Positions 16,021-24,515 of a stretch of DNA of 36,783 nt are shown here, piece after piece. Where the stretch lies: assembly GCA_964407665.1 (NCBI GenBank), contig CAYOWK010000040.1, positions 1-36,783 of the forward strand, given 5' to 3'. Origin of the DNA: CAYOWK01 sp964407665. GTDB lineage: Bacteria; Pseudomonadota; Alphaproteobacteria; Caulobacterales; Hyphomonadaceae. The position numbers and the translations under genes were made by a program. The first letter of the stretch is position 1. Each line of letters starts with the position of its first letter. A model generated the notes under the pieces. It was given only the letters and a program-made list of their open reading frames with translations. It ran no database searches and was not told the DNA's origin.

Positions 16021-17598
16021 GTGCTGACCTGTGCCGTGGACGAAACAGCAAGCCCGCCGGGGGGACGCAACCGGTTTCTGGACAAGGTCGAGCGGCTGGG
16101 CAACGCCCTGCCGGATCCGATCTTCATTTTCGTTGGCATCATCGTGGCGCTGGTCATCGTCTCTGTGATTGGCGCGGGCGCCGGGTGGTCGGCGCTCAAT
16201 CCGGTCACCGGCGAGACACTGGCCGTCACCAGCCTCCTGTCGGAAGAGAATCTCCAGAAGCTGCTGGTCGAGATGCCGCGCACTTACACCGGCTTCGCGC
16301 CGCTTGGCTTTGCGCTGACCATCATGCTGGGCGCCAGCATTGCCGAGCGCACAGGCCTTCTGACGGCGCTGATGCGAGCGAGCCTCGGCGGGGCGCCGAA
16401 GTCGCTGCTGGTTCCGGCGGTGTTCGTCATCGGCATGCTGGCGACCCACGCCAACGACGCCGCCTACATGGTCTACGTGCCGCTGGCAGGCGTGGTGTTT
16501 GCGGCCGCCGGCCGTCATCCGGTGCTGGGCCTTGTATCCGGATTTGCAGGGGCCGCCGTCGGCCTGTCGGGCAACCTGGTTCCCGGACAGTATGACGTGC
16601 TGATCCTCGGGATCACCGAAACCGGCGCGCGGCTGCTGGTTCCGGAGTGGACCATGAACCCGCTTGGGAACTGGTATTTCAGCCTCGCCATCGCTGGCGC
16701 GTTCACGCTGGTCGGCTGGTGGGTGATCGAGCGGTTCGTGGCTCCGCGCCTCGGGACCTGGACGCCTGGCGGCGAGGCGGGGCTGGCGCAGGCTGGCGTG
16801 CGTTTGTCTGCCGCGGAGAAACGCGGCCTGCTGGCGGCGGGCGCAGCGGCCCTCGGCGTCGGTCTTCTGGTCGCGTCCCTGACGATGTGGCCCGGCTACA
16901 CGCCGCTGATCGACGAGGCGGCAGAGGGCAGCCAGCGGACAACGCCGTTCTTCCGTAGCATCGCAGCGATGCTGTTCCTGATGTTCATCGCGACCGGCTG
17001 GGCCTACGGCGCCGTCACCGGCACGATCCAGACCCACCGCGACCTCGTAGCGATGATGGTGAAGGGGCTCGAGACGATCCTGCCCTACCTGGTGCTCATC
17101 TTCTTTGCCGCCCACTTCGTGGCGATGTTCGGCTGGTCCAACCTCGGACCGATCACCGCGATCACCGGCGCCGAGCAGCTGCGGGCGATGGGCGCGCCGC
17201 CTGCCGTGCTGCTACCGCTGCTGGCGACCCTGTCGGCGTGGCTGGACTTCCTGATCGCCTCCGGCTCCGCCAAATGGGCGGCGATGTCGCCGGTCGCAAC
17301 GCCCATGCTGATGCTGCTGGGCGTCTCGCCCGAGATGACCACGGCGGCCTATCGCGTAGGCGACACGGTGACGAACCTGATCTCGCCCCTGAACCCCTAC
17401 GTGGTTCTCACCATGATGTTCGCGCGCCGCTGGATGCCGCAGTTCGGGCTGGGAACGCTGATCTCGATGATGCTGCCGCTGGCCGTCTCGTTCTATCTTG
17501 CGGGCATGGCGCTGACCGCGCTCTGGGTGGCGTTCGGGATCCCGGTGGGGCCAGGCGCGCCCGTCGCCTACGAGATCGGCAGCGCCGCCGCGCCCTGA
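16021..17598 (+). CDS. AbgT family transporter 1
   Basis: The 525-residue protein has about 11-13 membrane helices. Family blocks are ALPDPIFIFV at the N-terminus, VEMPRTYTGFAPLG, GNLVPGQYDVLILG, and the conserved SGSAKWAAMSPVATPMLMLLGVSPEMTTAAYRVGD stretch split over two helical hairpins. E. coli AbgT imports p-aminobenzoyl-glutamate; relatives YdaH and MtrF have also been reported to export sulfonamides. The start is uncertain. No ATG precedes the conserved region in frame, so GTG at 16021 or 16036 is likely, and neither has a clear ribosome-binding site. The last 31 bases overlap the convergent M20 gene. A second AbgT copy follows on the other strand. Confidence 0.92.
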   Translation: MLTCAVDETASPPGGRNRFLDKVERLGNALPDPIFIFVGIIVALVIVSVIGAGAGWSALNPVTGETLAVTSLLSEENLQKLLVEMPRTYTGFAPLGFALTIMLGASIAERTGLLTALMRASLGGAPKSLLVPAVFVIGMLATHANDAAYMVYVPLAGVVFAAAGRHPVLGLVSGFAGAAVGLSGNLVPGQYDVLILGITETGARLLVPEWTMNPLGNWYFSLAIAGAFTLVGWWVIERFVAPRLGTWTPGGEAGLAQAGVRLSAAEKRGLLAAGAAALGVGLLVASLTMWPGYTPLIDEAAEGSQRTTPFFRSIAAMLFLMFIATGWAYGAVTGTIQTHRDLVAMMVKGLETILPYLVLIFFAAHFVAMFGWSNLGPITAITGAEQLRAMGAPPAVLLPLLATLSAWLDFLIASGSAKWAAMSPVATPMLMLLGVSPEMTTAAYRVGDTVTNLISPLNPYVVLTMMFARRWMPQFGLGTLISMMLPLAVSFYLAGMALTALWVAFGIPVGPGAPVAYEIGSAAAP

Positions 17599-18806
17599 TC
17601 ACCGAAGCTGTCCGAGAGAAACGCCTCGGCGATGGCGCAGTGCAGGGCCGCCCCGCGCGCCATCACGCTTTCGTCCAGCACCATGCGGTTGGAGTGCAGG
17701 GCGCAGCAGGTGCGCCAGTCGCCGCCTTCGGGCGAGGCGCCGAGGAACATCATGGCGCCAGGCGCCTTCTGCAGCACGTAGGAGAAATCCTCCGCGCCCA
17801 TCATCGGGTGGGGCATCTCGAACCAGCTCGCATCCCCAAACAGCGACTTGGTGGTGCGCCGGGCGAGATCCACCGCGCGGCTATCGCAGATCGTGACCGG
17901 GAAGCCGTGGATGATGTCGAGCTCCGCCTTGCAGAGGTGGGCGGCCGCCACGTGCTCGACGACGCGCCGTAGGCCTTCGTGCGCGATCGTTCGCGAGGCT
18001 TCGGAGAAGCTGCGGATCGTGCCCTCGATGAACGCCGTCTCCGGGATGATGTTGTTGGTCGTGCCCGCGCGGATGTGGGCGATGGTGAGCACGGCTGGAT
18101 CGAACGCCGGCATGCGCCGGGTCATCATCGCCTGCAGCGCCGTGACGATCTCGCAGGCGACGGGAATGGGATCGACCGCGTTGTGCGGCTGCGAGGCATG
18201 CCCGCCCTTGCCTGTTACGGTGAGCTCGATCCTGTCAGAGGCGGCAAGCAAGGGCCCCGGACGCCCTGCGAACACGCCGGACTGGACGTTGGGGTTCACG
18301 TGCAGCGCGAAGGCGGCGTCGGGGAGGGGGTCGATCAGGCCGTCCTCCAGCATGTAGCGCGCGCCGTGCCAGCCCTCCTCGCCGGGCTGGAACATGAACT
18401 GGACCGTGCCCGTCAGCCGCTCACGCTGCGCGCAGAGAGCCTTCGCGGCAGAAGCCAGCATCGCGACATGGGTGTCGTGTCCGCAGGCGTGCATGGCGTT
18501 GGTGGTGCGGGAGGCGAAGTCGAGGCCGGTGTCTTCCTGCAGGGGCAGGGCGTCCATGTCGCCGCGCAGCAGCACGGTGCGACCGTTGGCGGGGCCGCGC
18601 AGGATGGCGACAAAGCCCGTCGTGGACGGCCCCTCGACGATCTCCAGCGGCAGGCCGGCCAGCGCCTCCTTCGCCTTGGCCGTGGTCAGCGGATTGTGCA
18701 GCCCGATCTCGGGCTCGGCATGGATGGCGCGCCGCAGGGCGATCATGTCCGGCAGCAGCGCATCCGCCGCGTCGATCCAGTGGGACAGGGATGCGGGGTG
18801 TTTCAT
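17568..18806 (-). CDS. M20 family amidohydrolase/aminoacylase
   Basis: The 412-residue protein shows M20D motifs: RGDMDALP (81-88), HACGHDTH (106-113), QPGEEG (140-145) and MGAEDFS near 357. It also has the lid-domain segment GKGGHASQPHNAVDPIPVA. These give the metal-binding Cys, His and Glu residues of the IAA-amino-acid and N-acyl-amino-acid hydrolase group, to which AbgA and AbgB belong. It should remove an acyl group from an amino acid, or cleave a dipeptide-like amide, in the cytoplasm. The start at 18806 has AGGAGA 5-6 bases upstream. It begins 22 bases after the stop of AbgT transporter 2, so uptake and cleavage are probably encoded by one operon. Its 3' end overlaps AbgT 1 by 31 bases. 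Confidence 0.93.
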   Translation of the reverse strand: MKHPASLSHWIDAADALLPDMIALRRAIHAEPEIGLHNPLTTAKAKEALAGLPLEIVEGPSTTGFVAILRGPANGRTVLLRGDMDALPLQEDTGLDFASRTTNAMHACGHDTHVAMLASAAKALCAQRERLTGTVQFMFQPGEEGWHGARYMLEDGLIDPLPDAAFALHVNPNVQSGVFAGRPGPLLAASDRIELTVTGKGGHASQPHNAVDPIPVACEIVTALQAMMTRRMPAFDPAVLTIAHIRAGTTNNIIPETAFIEGTIRSFSEASRTIAHEGLRRVVEHVAAAHLCKAELDIIHGFPVTICDSRAVDLARRTTKSLFGDASWFEMPHPMMGAEDFSYVLQKAPGAMMFLGASPEGGDWRTCCALHSNRMVLDESVMARGAALHCAIAEAFLSDSFGDQGAAALPIS

Positions 18807-18828
18807 CAGTCTCTCCTGTCCGGCGGGT

Positions 18829-20448
18829 CTACTCGGGCAACAGTCCGCCGCGCGGCGTGTAGTGCACGCCAGCGCCCGGCCCGAGCGGCAGGTCAAGGAA
18901 CACCCATCCCGCCGTCATCGCAATGCCGAAGACGGCGAAGCACAGCGCGTACGGCAGCATGAGCGCCAGCAGAGACCCGACTCCAAACGTCGGATCCCAG
19001 CGGCGGCAGAACACGAGGATCAGCGGGAAGTAGGCCATCAGCGGCGTCATGATGTTGGTGAAGCTGTCCCCCATGCGATAGGCGGCGGTCGTCATCTCCG
19101 GCGAGATGCCGAGCAGCATGAACATCGGTACGACCACCGGCGCGAGGGCGCTCCATTTGGCCGAGGCCGAACCAATGAAGAGGTCCAGGAAGGACGAGAA
19201 GACCAGCACGCTGACCAGCAGGACCGGCGCGGGCAGGTCGATGGCCTGCAGGATTTCCGCGCCATTGATCGCCGCGATAGGGCCCAGCCGCGACCAGTTG
19301 AACATGGCGACGAAGTGGGCGGCAAACAGCGCAAAGACGATGTAGGGCGCCATGGAGCGGATGCCGTCGATCATCCGGTCGATCACGTCCTTTGGCGATT
19401 TCACGACACCGGTGGCGACGCCAAAGGCGATGCCGCAGAACAGGAACAGCATCATGAACGCGACGATCAGCGCTGTGTAGAAAGGCTGCAGCTGCGATGG
19501 TCCGGTGGCGGTTTCGTCGATCAGCGGCGTATAGCCCGGCCACAGGCACAGCGCTGCGAACAGGGCGACGACCGCGAGGGCGACCACACCGGCCCAGGCC
19601 AGTCCGCGCTTCTCAAGCGGCGTCACCTCCGACTTCGCGAGCTCGGCTTTCACACTGTCGTCCGAAGTTCCGCCCCACTTGCCCAGTCTCGGCTCGACCA
19701 CCCGGTCCGTCACGAACCAGATGATGGGCGTGAACAGCACGACGATCGCAAGAATGAACCACCAGTTGCCCAGCGGGTTCATCACCCAGTCGGGATCGAT
19801 GATGCGTGCAGCTTCCTGGGTGAAGCCGAACAGCAGCACGTCGATCTGGCCCGGCGTGATGTTGCCGGCATAGCCGCCCGACACCGCCGCGAAGGCCGCC
19901 GCCACGCCGACGAGCGGATGGCGCCCGACCGCTGCGTAGAGCAGTCCCGCCAGCGGAATGAACACCACGTAGGCGGCGTCCGAGGCGTGGTGGGAGGTCA
20001 TGCCGATGATGCAGACCAGCGGCGTCAGGATAACTTTCGGCGCATCGCGCAGGCTGGCGCGGATCAGGGCGCTGAACAGGCCCACGCGCTCCGCCACGCC
20101 GGCGCCGAACATCACCAGAAGCACAAGGCCGAGCGGCGCGAAGCCGGTGAGCGTGCGCGGCATTTCGGTGAGCAGGCGCGCGATGTTCACCTCGGAGAAC
20201 AGCGATTCCGCCCGGTAGGTCAGGACGCCGTTCTCGAGGGTCGAATACTGCGGCGCCGTCTCGCCCGGGTACGCCAGCGAGGCCGACCAACCCAGCGCCG
20301 TGCCGATGGCGGACAGGATCATCAGCAGGCCGATCAGCCAGACGAAGATCATGATGGGGTCGGGCAGGAAATTGCCCACTTTCTCGACAAAGCCGAGGAA
20401 GCCTCGCTGGCGTTGGATGGCGGACGTATCCTGGGCGGCGTCGCTCAT
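18829..20448 (-). CDS. AbgT family transporter 2
   Basis: The 539-residue protein is a diverged paralogue of AbgT 1. It shares FLPDPIMIFV, LLTEMPRTLTGFAPLG, GNITPGQIDVLLFG, the SASAKWSALAPVVVPMFMLLG hairpin region and SPEMTTAAYRMGD. About 12 membrane helices are visible. The start at 20448 (MSDAAQ) has AGGAGA 7 bases upstream; the frame stays open for 63 more codons, but those are arginine-rich and not membrane-like. It is followed after 22 bases by the M20 amidohydrolase, giving the transporter and hydrolase pairing also seen in the abg operon of E. coli. Likely cargo is an acylated amino acid or aminobenzoyl-glutamate-like compound. Confidence 0.93.
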   Translation of the reverse strand: MSDAAQDTSAIQRQRGFLGFVEKVGNFLPDPIMIFVWLIGLLMILSAIGTALGWSASLAYPGETAPQYSTLENGVLTYRAESLFSEVNIARLLTEMPRTLTGFAPLGLVLLVMFGAGVAERVGLFSALIRASLRDAPKVILTPLVCIIGMTSHHASDAAYVVFIPLAGLLYAAVGRHPLVGVAAAFAAVSGGYAGNITPGQIDVLLFGFTQEAARIIDPDWVMNPLGNWWFILAIVVLFTPIIWFVTDRVVEPRLGKWGGTSDDSVKAELAKSEVTPLEKRGLAWAGVVALAVVALFAALCLWPGYTPLIDETATGPSQLQPFYTALIVAFMMLFLFCGIAFGVATGVVKSPKDVIDRMIDGIRSMAPYIVFALFAAHFVAMFNWSRLGPIAAINGAEILQAIDLPAPVLLVSVLVFSSFLDLFIGSASAKWSALAPVVVPMFMLLGISPEMTTAAYRMGDSFTNIMTPLMAYFPLILVFCRRWDPTFGVGSLLALMLPYALCFAVFGIAMTAGWVFLDLPLGPGAGVHYTPRGGLLPE

Positions 20449-20683
20449 GCGGCGTCTCCTGTTGCGGTCAGACAGGAGACGTTGTTCGCCGACCCTGCGT
20501 TCGGCGCGATCATGTCGCTCGCGTAATGCGTCCGCAAGCTCCGTTTCGTCATATCGGCGTGTGGTCTGGACAGGCGCCCAGAGGCTTAAGCGCGGGAGCA
20601 TTTGGCCGGGCGGCAATAGCGAGCCTGGCCCGATCAACTCGCAAGACCGGAGAGAATACGTCCTCTCAAGCAGGGTTCAGAGT

Positions 20684-21013
20684 TCAGTCGACAATGAACA
20701 GACGCGCGCCTTTGGGCGAACGCGATTGGTGTGGCTCGGCGCCGTCTCCGACGTGGTAGGACATGCCCGGCTTCAGAACAAAGCGGCGGCCGTCGGCGAG
20801 TTCGGTCTCAAGTTCGCCCTCCATGCAGAGCAGGATGTGGCCCTTCTCGCACCAGTGGTCCGCAAGATATCCTGGTGTGTACTCAACCATACGGATGCGA
20901 ATTGGGCCGAAGGTACGTGTGCGCCACAGCGCCTTGCCTGTGGTCCCGGCATGCTCGGTTGGCGTCACGCTGGACCACTCAAGCGTTTCGAACGGCAATG
21001 GATCGATATGCAT
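20684..21013 (-). CDS. DHCW-motif cupin-fold protein
   Basis: The 109-residue single-domain cupin shows strands through PIRIRMVEYTPGYLADHWCEKGHILLCMEGELETELADGRRFVLKPGMSYHVGDGAEPHQS. The ADHWC stretch followed by GHILLCMEGEL matches the small cupin group that databases call DHCW-motif cupin fold proteins. Histidines suitable for metal binding are those in ADHWC, KGH and EPH. No substrate is known for the group. It has no signal peptide. The gene ends about 235 bases before AbgT 2 and stands downstream of the acetolactate-decarboxylase-like lipoprotein gene start region, all on the minus strand. Confidence 0.8.
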   Translation of the reverse strand: MHIDPLPFETLEWSSVTPTEHAGTTGKALWRTRTFGPIRIRMVEYTPGYLADHWCEKGHILLCMEGELETELADGRRFVLKPGMSYHVGDGAEPHQSRSPKGARLFIVD

Positions 21014-21088
21014 GGCGTTTTCTTCCGACCGGGCTGTTGAGCTGGCGTTGGGCAGAGCGTCTCGGCAAGACCCCGCCCCTGTCTACCG

Positions 21089-21814
21089 CTAGCTACCCTG
21101 AAGCGTGAGCTTGCCGCCGGGCGCCAGACGCGCGGATTTCAGGTGCCCGGCGGCAGCGATATCAGGAAGGAGGATATGGGCGTGGATGTTCCGCCCGGGC
21201 GTGACGAAGTGCTTTGCCTGATCGACGTTGGCGAACAGGCCCGTGATGACAGCGCGCTGGTCGCGTGCCTCGAAGTCGCCGCGCTGGGGCAGGGTGTCGA
21301 GGCTCCATTCGGCTGCCTCGACCCGGACTTCGATGCGGTAGGCGAGGCGCGCGTCGCCCGGGCATCCCGCATCGCGGGCGGCCTCTGAGATCAGCGCCCC
21401 GAGTTCGTCGATGGAGCCAACGGCGCCCATCGTCGTCGGCCGCCGCCAGGAGGATGGCGACACCACCTGCACCATGAAGGCGCCTTCATCGGCGGCAAAT
21501 CCGGTCCGCGTGCGCCAGCCGTCCGCGCCGTCCGGCCGCGCCAGATAAAGGACGCCGCCCGAAATCGTGATCTCGTCGCTGCGCCCCGCCGTGGCTCCGT
21601 ATCCGACGCTGTCGCGGCCGAGTTCAACGTCGGCGAAGCGCACATTGGCGGAATAGTCGCCCCGCGCGCCGGCCTCCGGGTTGCTGTGACCCTCGACAGG
21701 CGAAAGACAGAAGACTGCCGCACTGGAGGCCGCCCCGCCCGGAGCCGGGGAGGACGAACAGGCAGCCAGAGCCGCGAGGCCTGCGGCCGCTGCTGTCAGA
21801 AGGCGTGCGTTCAT
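21089..21814 (-). CDS. Exported acetolactate decarboxylase-like lipoprotein
   Basis: The 241-residue protein has a lipobox LAAC (Cys19). The mature part fits the acetolactate decarboxylase fold. RDSVGYGATAGRSDEITISGGVLYLARPDG (about 68-97) follows the family pattern GDxGxGTxxxLDGExxxxDGxxYxxxxDG. Near the C-terminus, HAH (H211, H213) and GH (H224) have the same 2 and 11 residue spacing as the zinc ligands H194, H196 and H207 of the Brevibacillus enzyme. ITGLFANVD aligns with the VGFW strand. The true enzyme turns acetolactate into acetoin. The Asp, Gly and Glu positions differ partly here, so activity is uncertain. I infer homology from pattern alone. No acetolactate synthase gene is nearby. 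Confidence 0.55.
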   Translation of the reverse strand: MNARLLTAAAAGLAALAACSSSPAPGGAASSAAVFCLSPVEGHSNPEAGARGDYSANVRFADVELGRDSVGYGATAGRSDEITISGGVLYLARPDGADGWRTRTGFAADEGAFMVQVVSPSSWRRPTTMGAVGSIDELGALISEAARDAGCPGDARLAYRIEVRVEAAEWSLDTLPQRGDFEARDQRAVITGLFANVDQAKHFVTPGRNIHAHILLPDIAAAGHLKSARLAPGGKLTLQGS

Positions 21815-21958
21815 GATGCGGTCTCCAGAGCCTGTCCCTGACTACCGCACATCGTGACGTTCAGTTTGACGGGGGGCAAGAATGTAGCCACAGGCCGGGC
21901 GCCGGCCAGCCTGCGTCTGGCCTCCTGATGTCTCGGTTGTGCGAGCTGGCGGCTGGAC

Positions 21959-22552
21959 TCAGATGCTTCGGGCAGGCGCTTCCGCCGGGCCGTCGCCTTT
22001 GCAGATGTTCTCCGAGTCCCAGCCCATGGACACCTGCAGGATCGCCTTTGTCATGACAGCGCTGGATGTCGAGATGACAAGCCACGCCGGCCTTCCACGA
22101 AGCGTGACGCAGTAGCTTTCCTGCCGGTTCTTTCCGATCGGGTCATTGAAACCGGGACCGCTGTCCGAGCGCAGCTGGAGCGGTCCCGCCGCAGAGGTCA
22201 GGATATCCAGAGCCGCCTGCCGGAATCTGGCCGCATCCGGCACGCCTGTGTTCGACATGGCGCCGACGACCCGGAGATAGCATCCGCCCGTGTCGGTCTC
22301 CTGGATCTGGACGTCTCCCGAGCCGTAGAGGCGCGCCGCTCGCTTCCCGTTCAGCTTGCCGCCACGCGCCGTGTTGGCGTCGCGGAGGCGGTCGTAGATC
22401 GAACCGCCTTCAACCAGATAAGGCAGGCACCCCGAGACCAGAGCCGCCTCGATGCTCTCGGTGGTGGACGAGAAAGGCTGTGACGTAGGACCGGGCGCTG
22501 AAACGCAGCCCGCCAGCAAGACCATCGACGACAGAAGCGCCCAAACACGCAT
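21959..22552 (-). CDS. Hypothetical lipoprotein
   Basis: I do not recognise a family. The 197-residue protein has a lipobox LLAGC (Cys16) and a mature part of about 180 residues with cysteines in GCLPYLVEGG, GGCYLRVVG, SYCVTLRG and ENICKGDG, which could pair as two disulfides in the periplasm. IEAALVSGCLPYLVEGGSIYDRL looks like a helix near the N-terminus, and RFRQAALDIL another. The pattern recalls small uncharacterised alphaproteobacterial lipoproteins. It lies 144 bases upstream of the acetolactate-decarboxylase-like gene on the same strand. Confidence 0.65.
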   Translation of the reverse strand: MRVWALLSSMVLLAGCVSAPGPTSQPFSSTTESIEAALVSGCLPYLVEGGSIYDRLRDANTARGGKLNGKRAARLYGSGDVQIQETDTGGCYLRVVGAMSNTGVPDAARFRQAALDILTSAAGPLQLRSDSGPGFNDPIGKNRQESYCVTLRGRPAWLVISTSSAVMTKAILQVSMGWDSENICKGDGPAEAPARSI

Positions 22553-22622
22553 GCCTGATCCCCCATCCGACCGCGGCCAGACTAGCAGGCCGGGTCGAGA
22601 CGAGGCAACAGCCTGCCGGCCC

Positions 22623-24335
22623 CTACTTCTTCCCGGCGATGTAGTCGTCCAGCGTGCGACGGGCGATGACCATGGCCTGAACTTCGCCGGCGCCCTCGAA
22701 GATGTTGAGGATGCGGGCGTCGCAGAGGACGCGGCTGACCGGGTATTCCAGCGCGAAGCCGTTGCCGCCGTGGATCTGCAGAGCGTTGTCAGCCGCCGCC
22801 CAGGCCACGCGCGCAGCCAGCATCTTGGCGAGGCCGGCCTCGAGGTCGCAGCGTTTGCCGTCGTCCTTCTGGCGCGCGGAGAAGTAGGTGAGTTGGCGGA
22901 CGCCGACGAGTTCGGCGGCCATCATCACCAGCTTGTCCGAGGTGCGCGGGAAGTCGAAGATCTGGCGGCCGAACTGGTTGCGGTCCAGCGAGTACCGGAG
23001 GCCCAGTTCGAAGGCGTTGTGGGCCACGCCGATGGCGCGCGCGGCGGTCTGGATGCGGGCGCCCTCGAATGTCGCCATCAGGTGCTTGAAGCCCTGGCCC
23101 TCGACTTCGCCCAGCAGGTTGCCGGCGGGAACCTCGAAACCGTCAAAGCCGATTTCGTATTCCTTCATGCCGCGATAGCCGAGCACTTCGATCTCGCCGC
23201 CCGTCATGCCGCTGGCGGGGAAGGGGATCTCGTCGGTGCCGCGCTGTTTCTCGCAGAGGAACATCGAGAGGCCGGAGAAGTTGTCCGTGCCCGGAATCGA
23301 GCGGGCCAGCACCGTCATCAGGTCGGCGCGGGCCGCGTGGGTGATCCAGGTCTTGTTGCCCGTGATCTTCCAGCTTTCGCCGTCCTTCACGGCGCGCGTG
23401 CGCAGGCTGCCGAGGTCGGAGCCGGTGTTCGGTTCGGTGAACACGGCCGTCGGCAGGATCTCGCCTGACGCGATGCCGGGGAGGTATTTCTCCTGTTGCG
23501 CGCGGGTGCCGCCGCAGAGCAGCAGCTCGGCTGCGATCTCGGAGCGGGTGCCGAGCGAGCCGACGCCGATATAGGCGCGCGACAGCTCTTCGGAGACGAC
23601 GCACATCGCGGTCTTGCCGAGGCCGAGGCCGCCGAACTCTTCCGGGATGGTGAGGCCGAAGACGCCCATCTCGCCCATCTGGCGAACGACCTCATCCGGG
23701 ATCAGTACGTCCTTCATGTGCCATTCGTGGGCATAGGGCTCGACGATCTGCTTGCCGAAGGCGCGGAACTGGTCGCGGATCTGCTCGTAGGTTTCCTCGA
23801 GGCCCGTGTATTCCACAGTCGCCTTCTGGCTTTCGAGGAAGTCGCGAATCAGTTCGGCGGCGCGGCCGCGTGCGGCCGGCGTGTTGCCGCCCATCACCAG
23901 CGTCGTGATCGCGGGCGTGAACAGCTTCTGCATGACCGACTGGTCGTGCGTCATGTCGATGGGGCGGATGATTTCCAGCTGCGTCATCGGCAGGCCGCCG
24001 ATCATCTGGGAGAGGTATTCGCCAAACAGGATCTGGGTCAGAAGCTGTTCGATCTCGCCGAACCGGCCCTCCATGGCGATGCGGTCGGCCCAGTTGGCCG
24101 TCTCCTTCAGGGTCTCGACATAGGTGAGCACCCAGGCGAGGCCATGGGTCGAACGTTGCTCGGAATCGATCAGCTTGCGGTCAACCTTGCCGCCCGGCGC
24201 AACCTTGGCGGCGACAGCTTCCCGCAGCGCGAGAAAATAGGCTTCGGCGTCTACCGCCGCCTGGCGAATTGTCGTCAGCAGATCGCCCGCGATCAGTCCC
24301 GAATTCGCAGCGCTCATCGCGTTCATGCCGTCCAT
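22623..24335 (-). CDS. mcd: (2S)-methylsuccinyl-CoA dehydrogenase, ethylmalonyl-CoA pathway
   Basis: The 570-residue protein has an acyl-CoA dehydrogenase domain (about 190-570) with FTEPNTGSDLGSLRTRA, WITHAARAD, NQFGRQIFDF, QIHGGNGFALEYPVSR and IFEGAGEVQ. A helical N-terminal extension of about 170 residues contains HGLAWVLTYVETLKETANWA, FGEIEQLLTQILFGEYLSQM and GGLPMTQLEI. This extension distinguishes Mcd from ordinary acyl-CoA dehydrogenases, which have about 380 residues. The enzyme oxidises (2S)-methylsuccinyl-CoA to mesaconyl-CoA with FAD and hands electrons to ETF. The start at 24335 has GAGGA about 10 bases upstream; in-frame ATGs at 24326 and 24317 are alternatives. No other pathway gene is adjacent. 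The gene diverges from paralogue 2. Confidence 0.88.
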   Translation of the reverse strand: MDGMNAMSAANSGLIAGDLLTTIRQAAVDAEAYFLALREAVAAKVAPGGKVDRKLIDSEQRSTHGLAWVLTYVETLKETANWADRIAMEGRFGEIEQLLTQILFGEYLSQMIGGLPMTQLEIIRPIDMTHDQSVMQKLFTPAITTLVMGGNTPAARGRAAELIRDFLESQKATVEYTGLEETYEQIRDQFRAFGKQIVEPYAHEWHMKDVLIPDEVVRQMGEMGVFGLTIPEEFGGLGLGKTAMCVVSEELSRAYIGVGSLGTRSEIAAELLLCGGTRAQQEKYLPGIASGEILPTAVFTEPNTGSDLGSLRTRAVKDGESWKITGNKTWITHAARADLMTVLARSIPGTDNFSGLSMFLCEKQRGTDEIPFPASGMTGGEIEVLGYRGMKEYEIGFDGFEVPAGNLLGEVEGQGFKHLMATFEGARIQTAARAIGVAHNAFELGLRYSLDRNQFGRQIFDFPRTSDKLVMMAAELVGVRQLTYFSARQKDDGKRCDLEAGLAKMLAARVAWAAADNALQIHGGNGFALEYPVSRVLCDARILNIFEGAGEVQAMVIARRTLDDYIAGKK

Positions 24336-24429
24336 GCCTCGACCGTCCTCTGGTTCGCGTCTCAATACCGCCGTTGTGCGGCGCGTCAAAGCCCGTTGCC
24401 TCTACGCGCACACGGACTTTCCGGATCGC

Positions 24430-24445
24430 GACAAGTTGGCTTGTC
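24430..24445. promoter_or_regulatory. 16-bp palindrome in the mcd/paralogue 2 divergent region
   Basis: GACAAG-TTGG-CTTGTC is a perfect 6-bp inverted repeat with a 4-base centre. It lies about 95 bases before the mcd start and 70 before the paralogue 2 start. The position suits an operator shared by both genes; the regulator is unknown. A hairpin in the 5' leader is the alternative. Confidence 0.4.
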
Positions 24446-24515
24446 CCGGAAAGCCGCCGGCGTCACAAAGGCGGAAGAGAGCATGCAAGAAACAGACACG
24501 CCTCGGGAGGATATG

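Noticed and set aside
18394..20526. A 710-codon open frame on the plus strand
   Set aside because: It is antisense to the AbgT 2 and M20 genes, with a His/Asp/Arg/Gln-rich non-protein-like composition and no recognisable motif.
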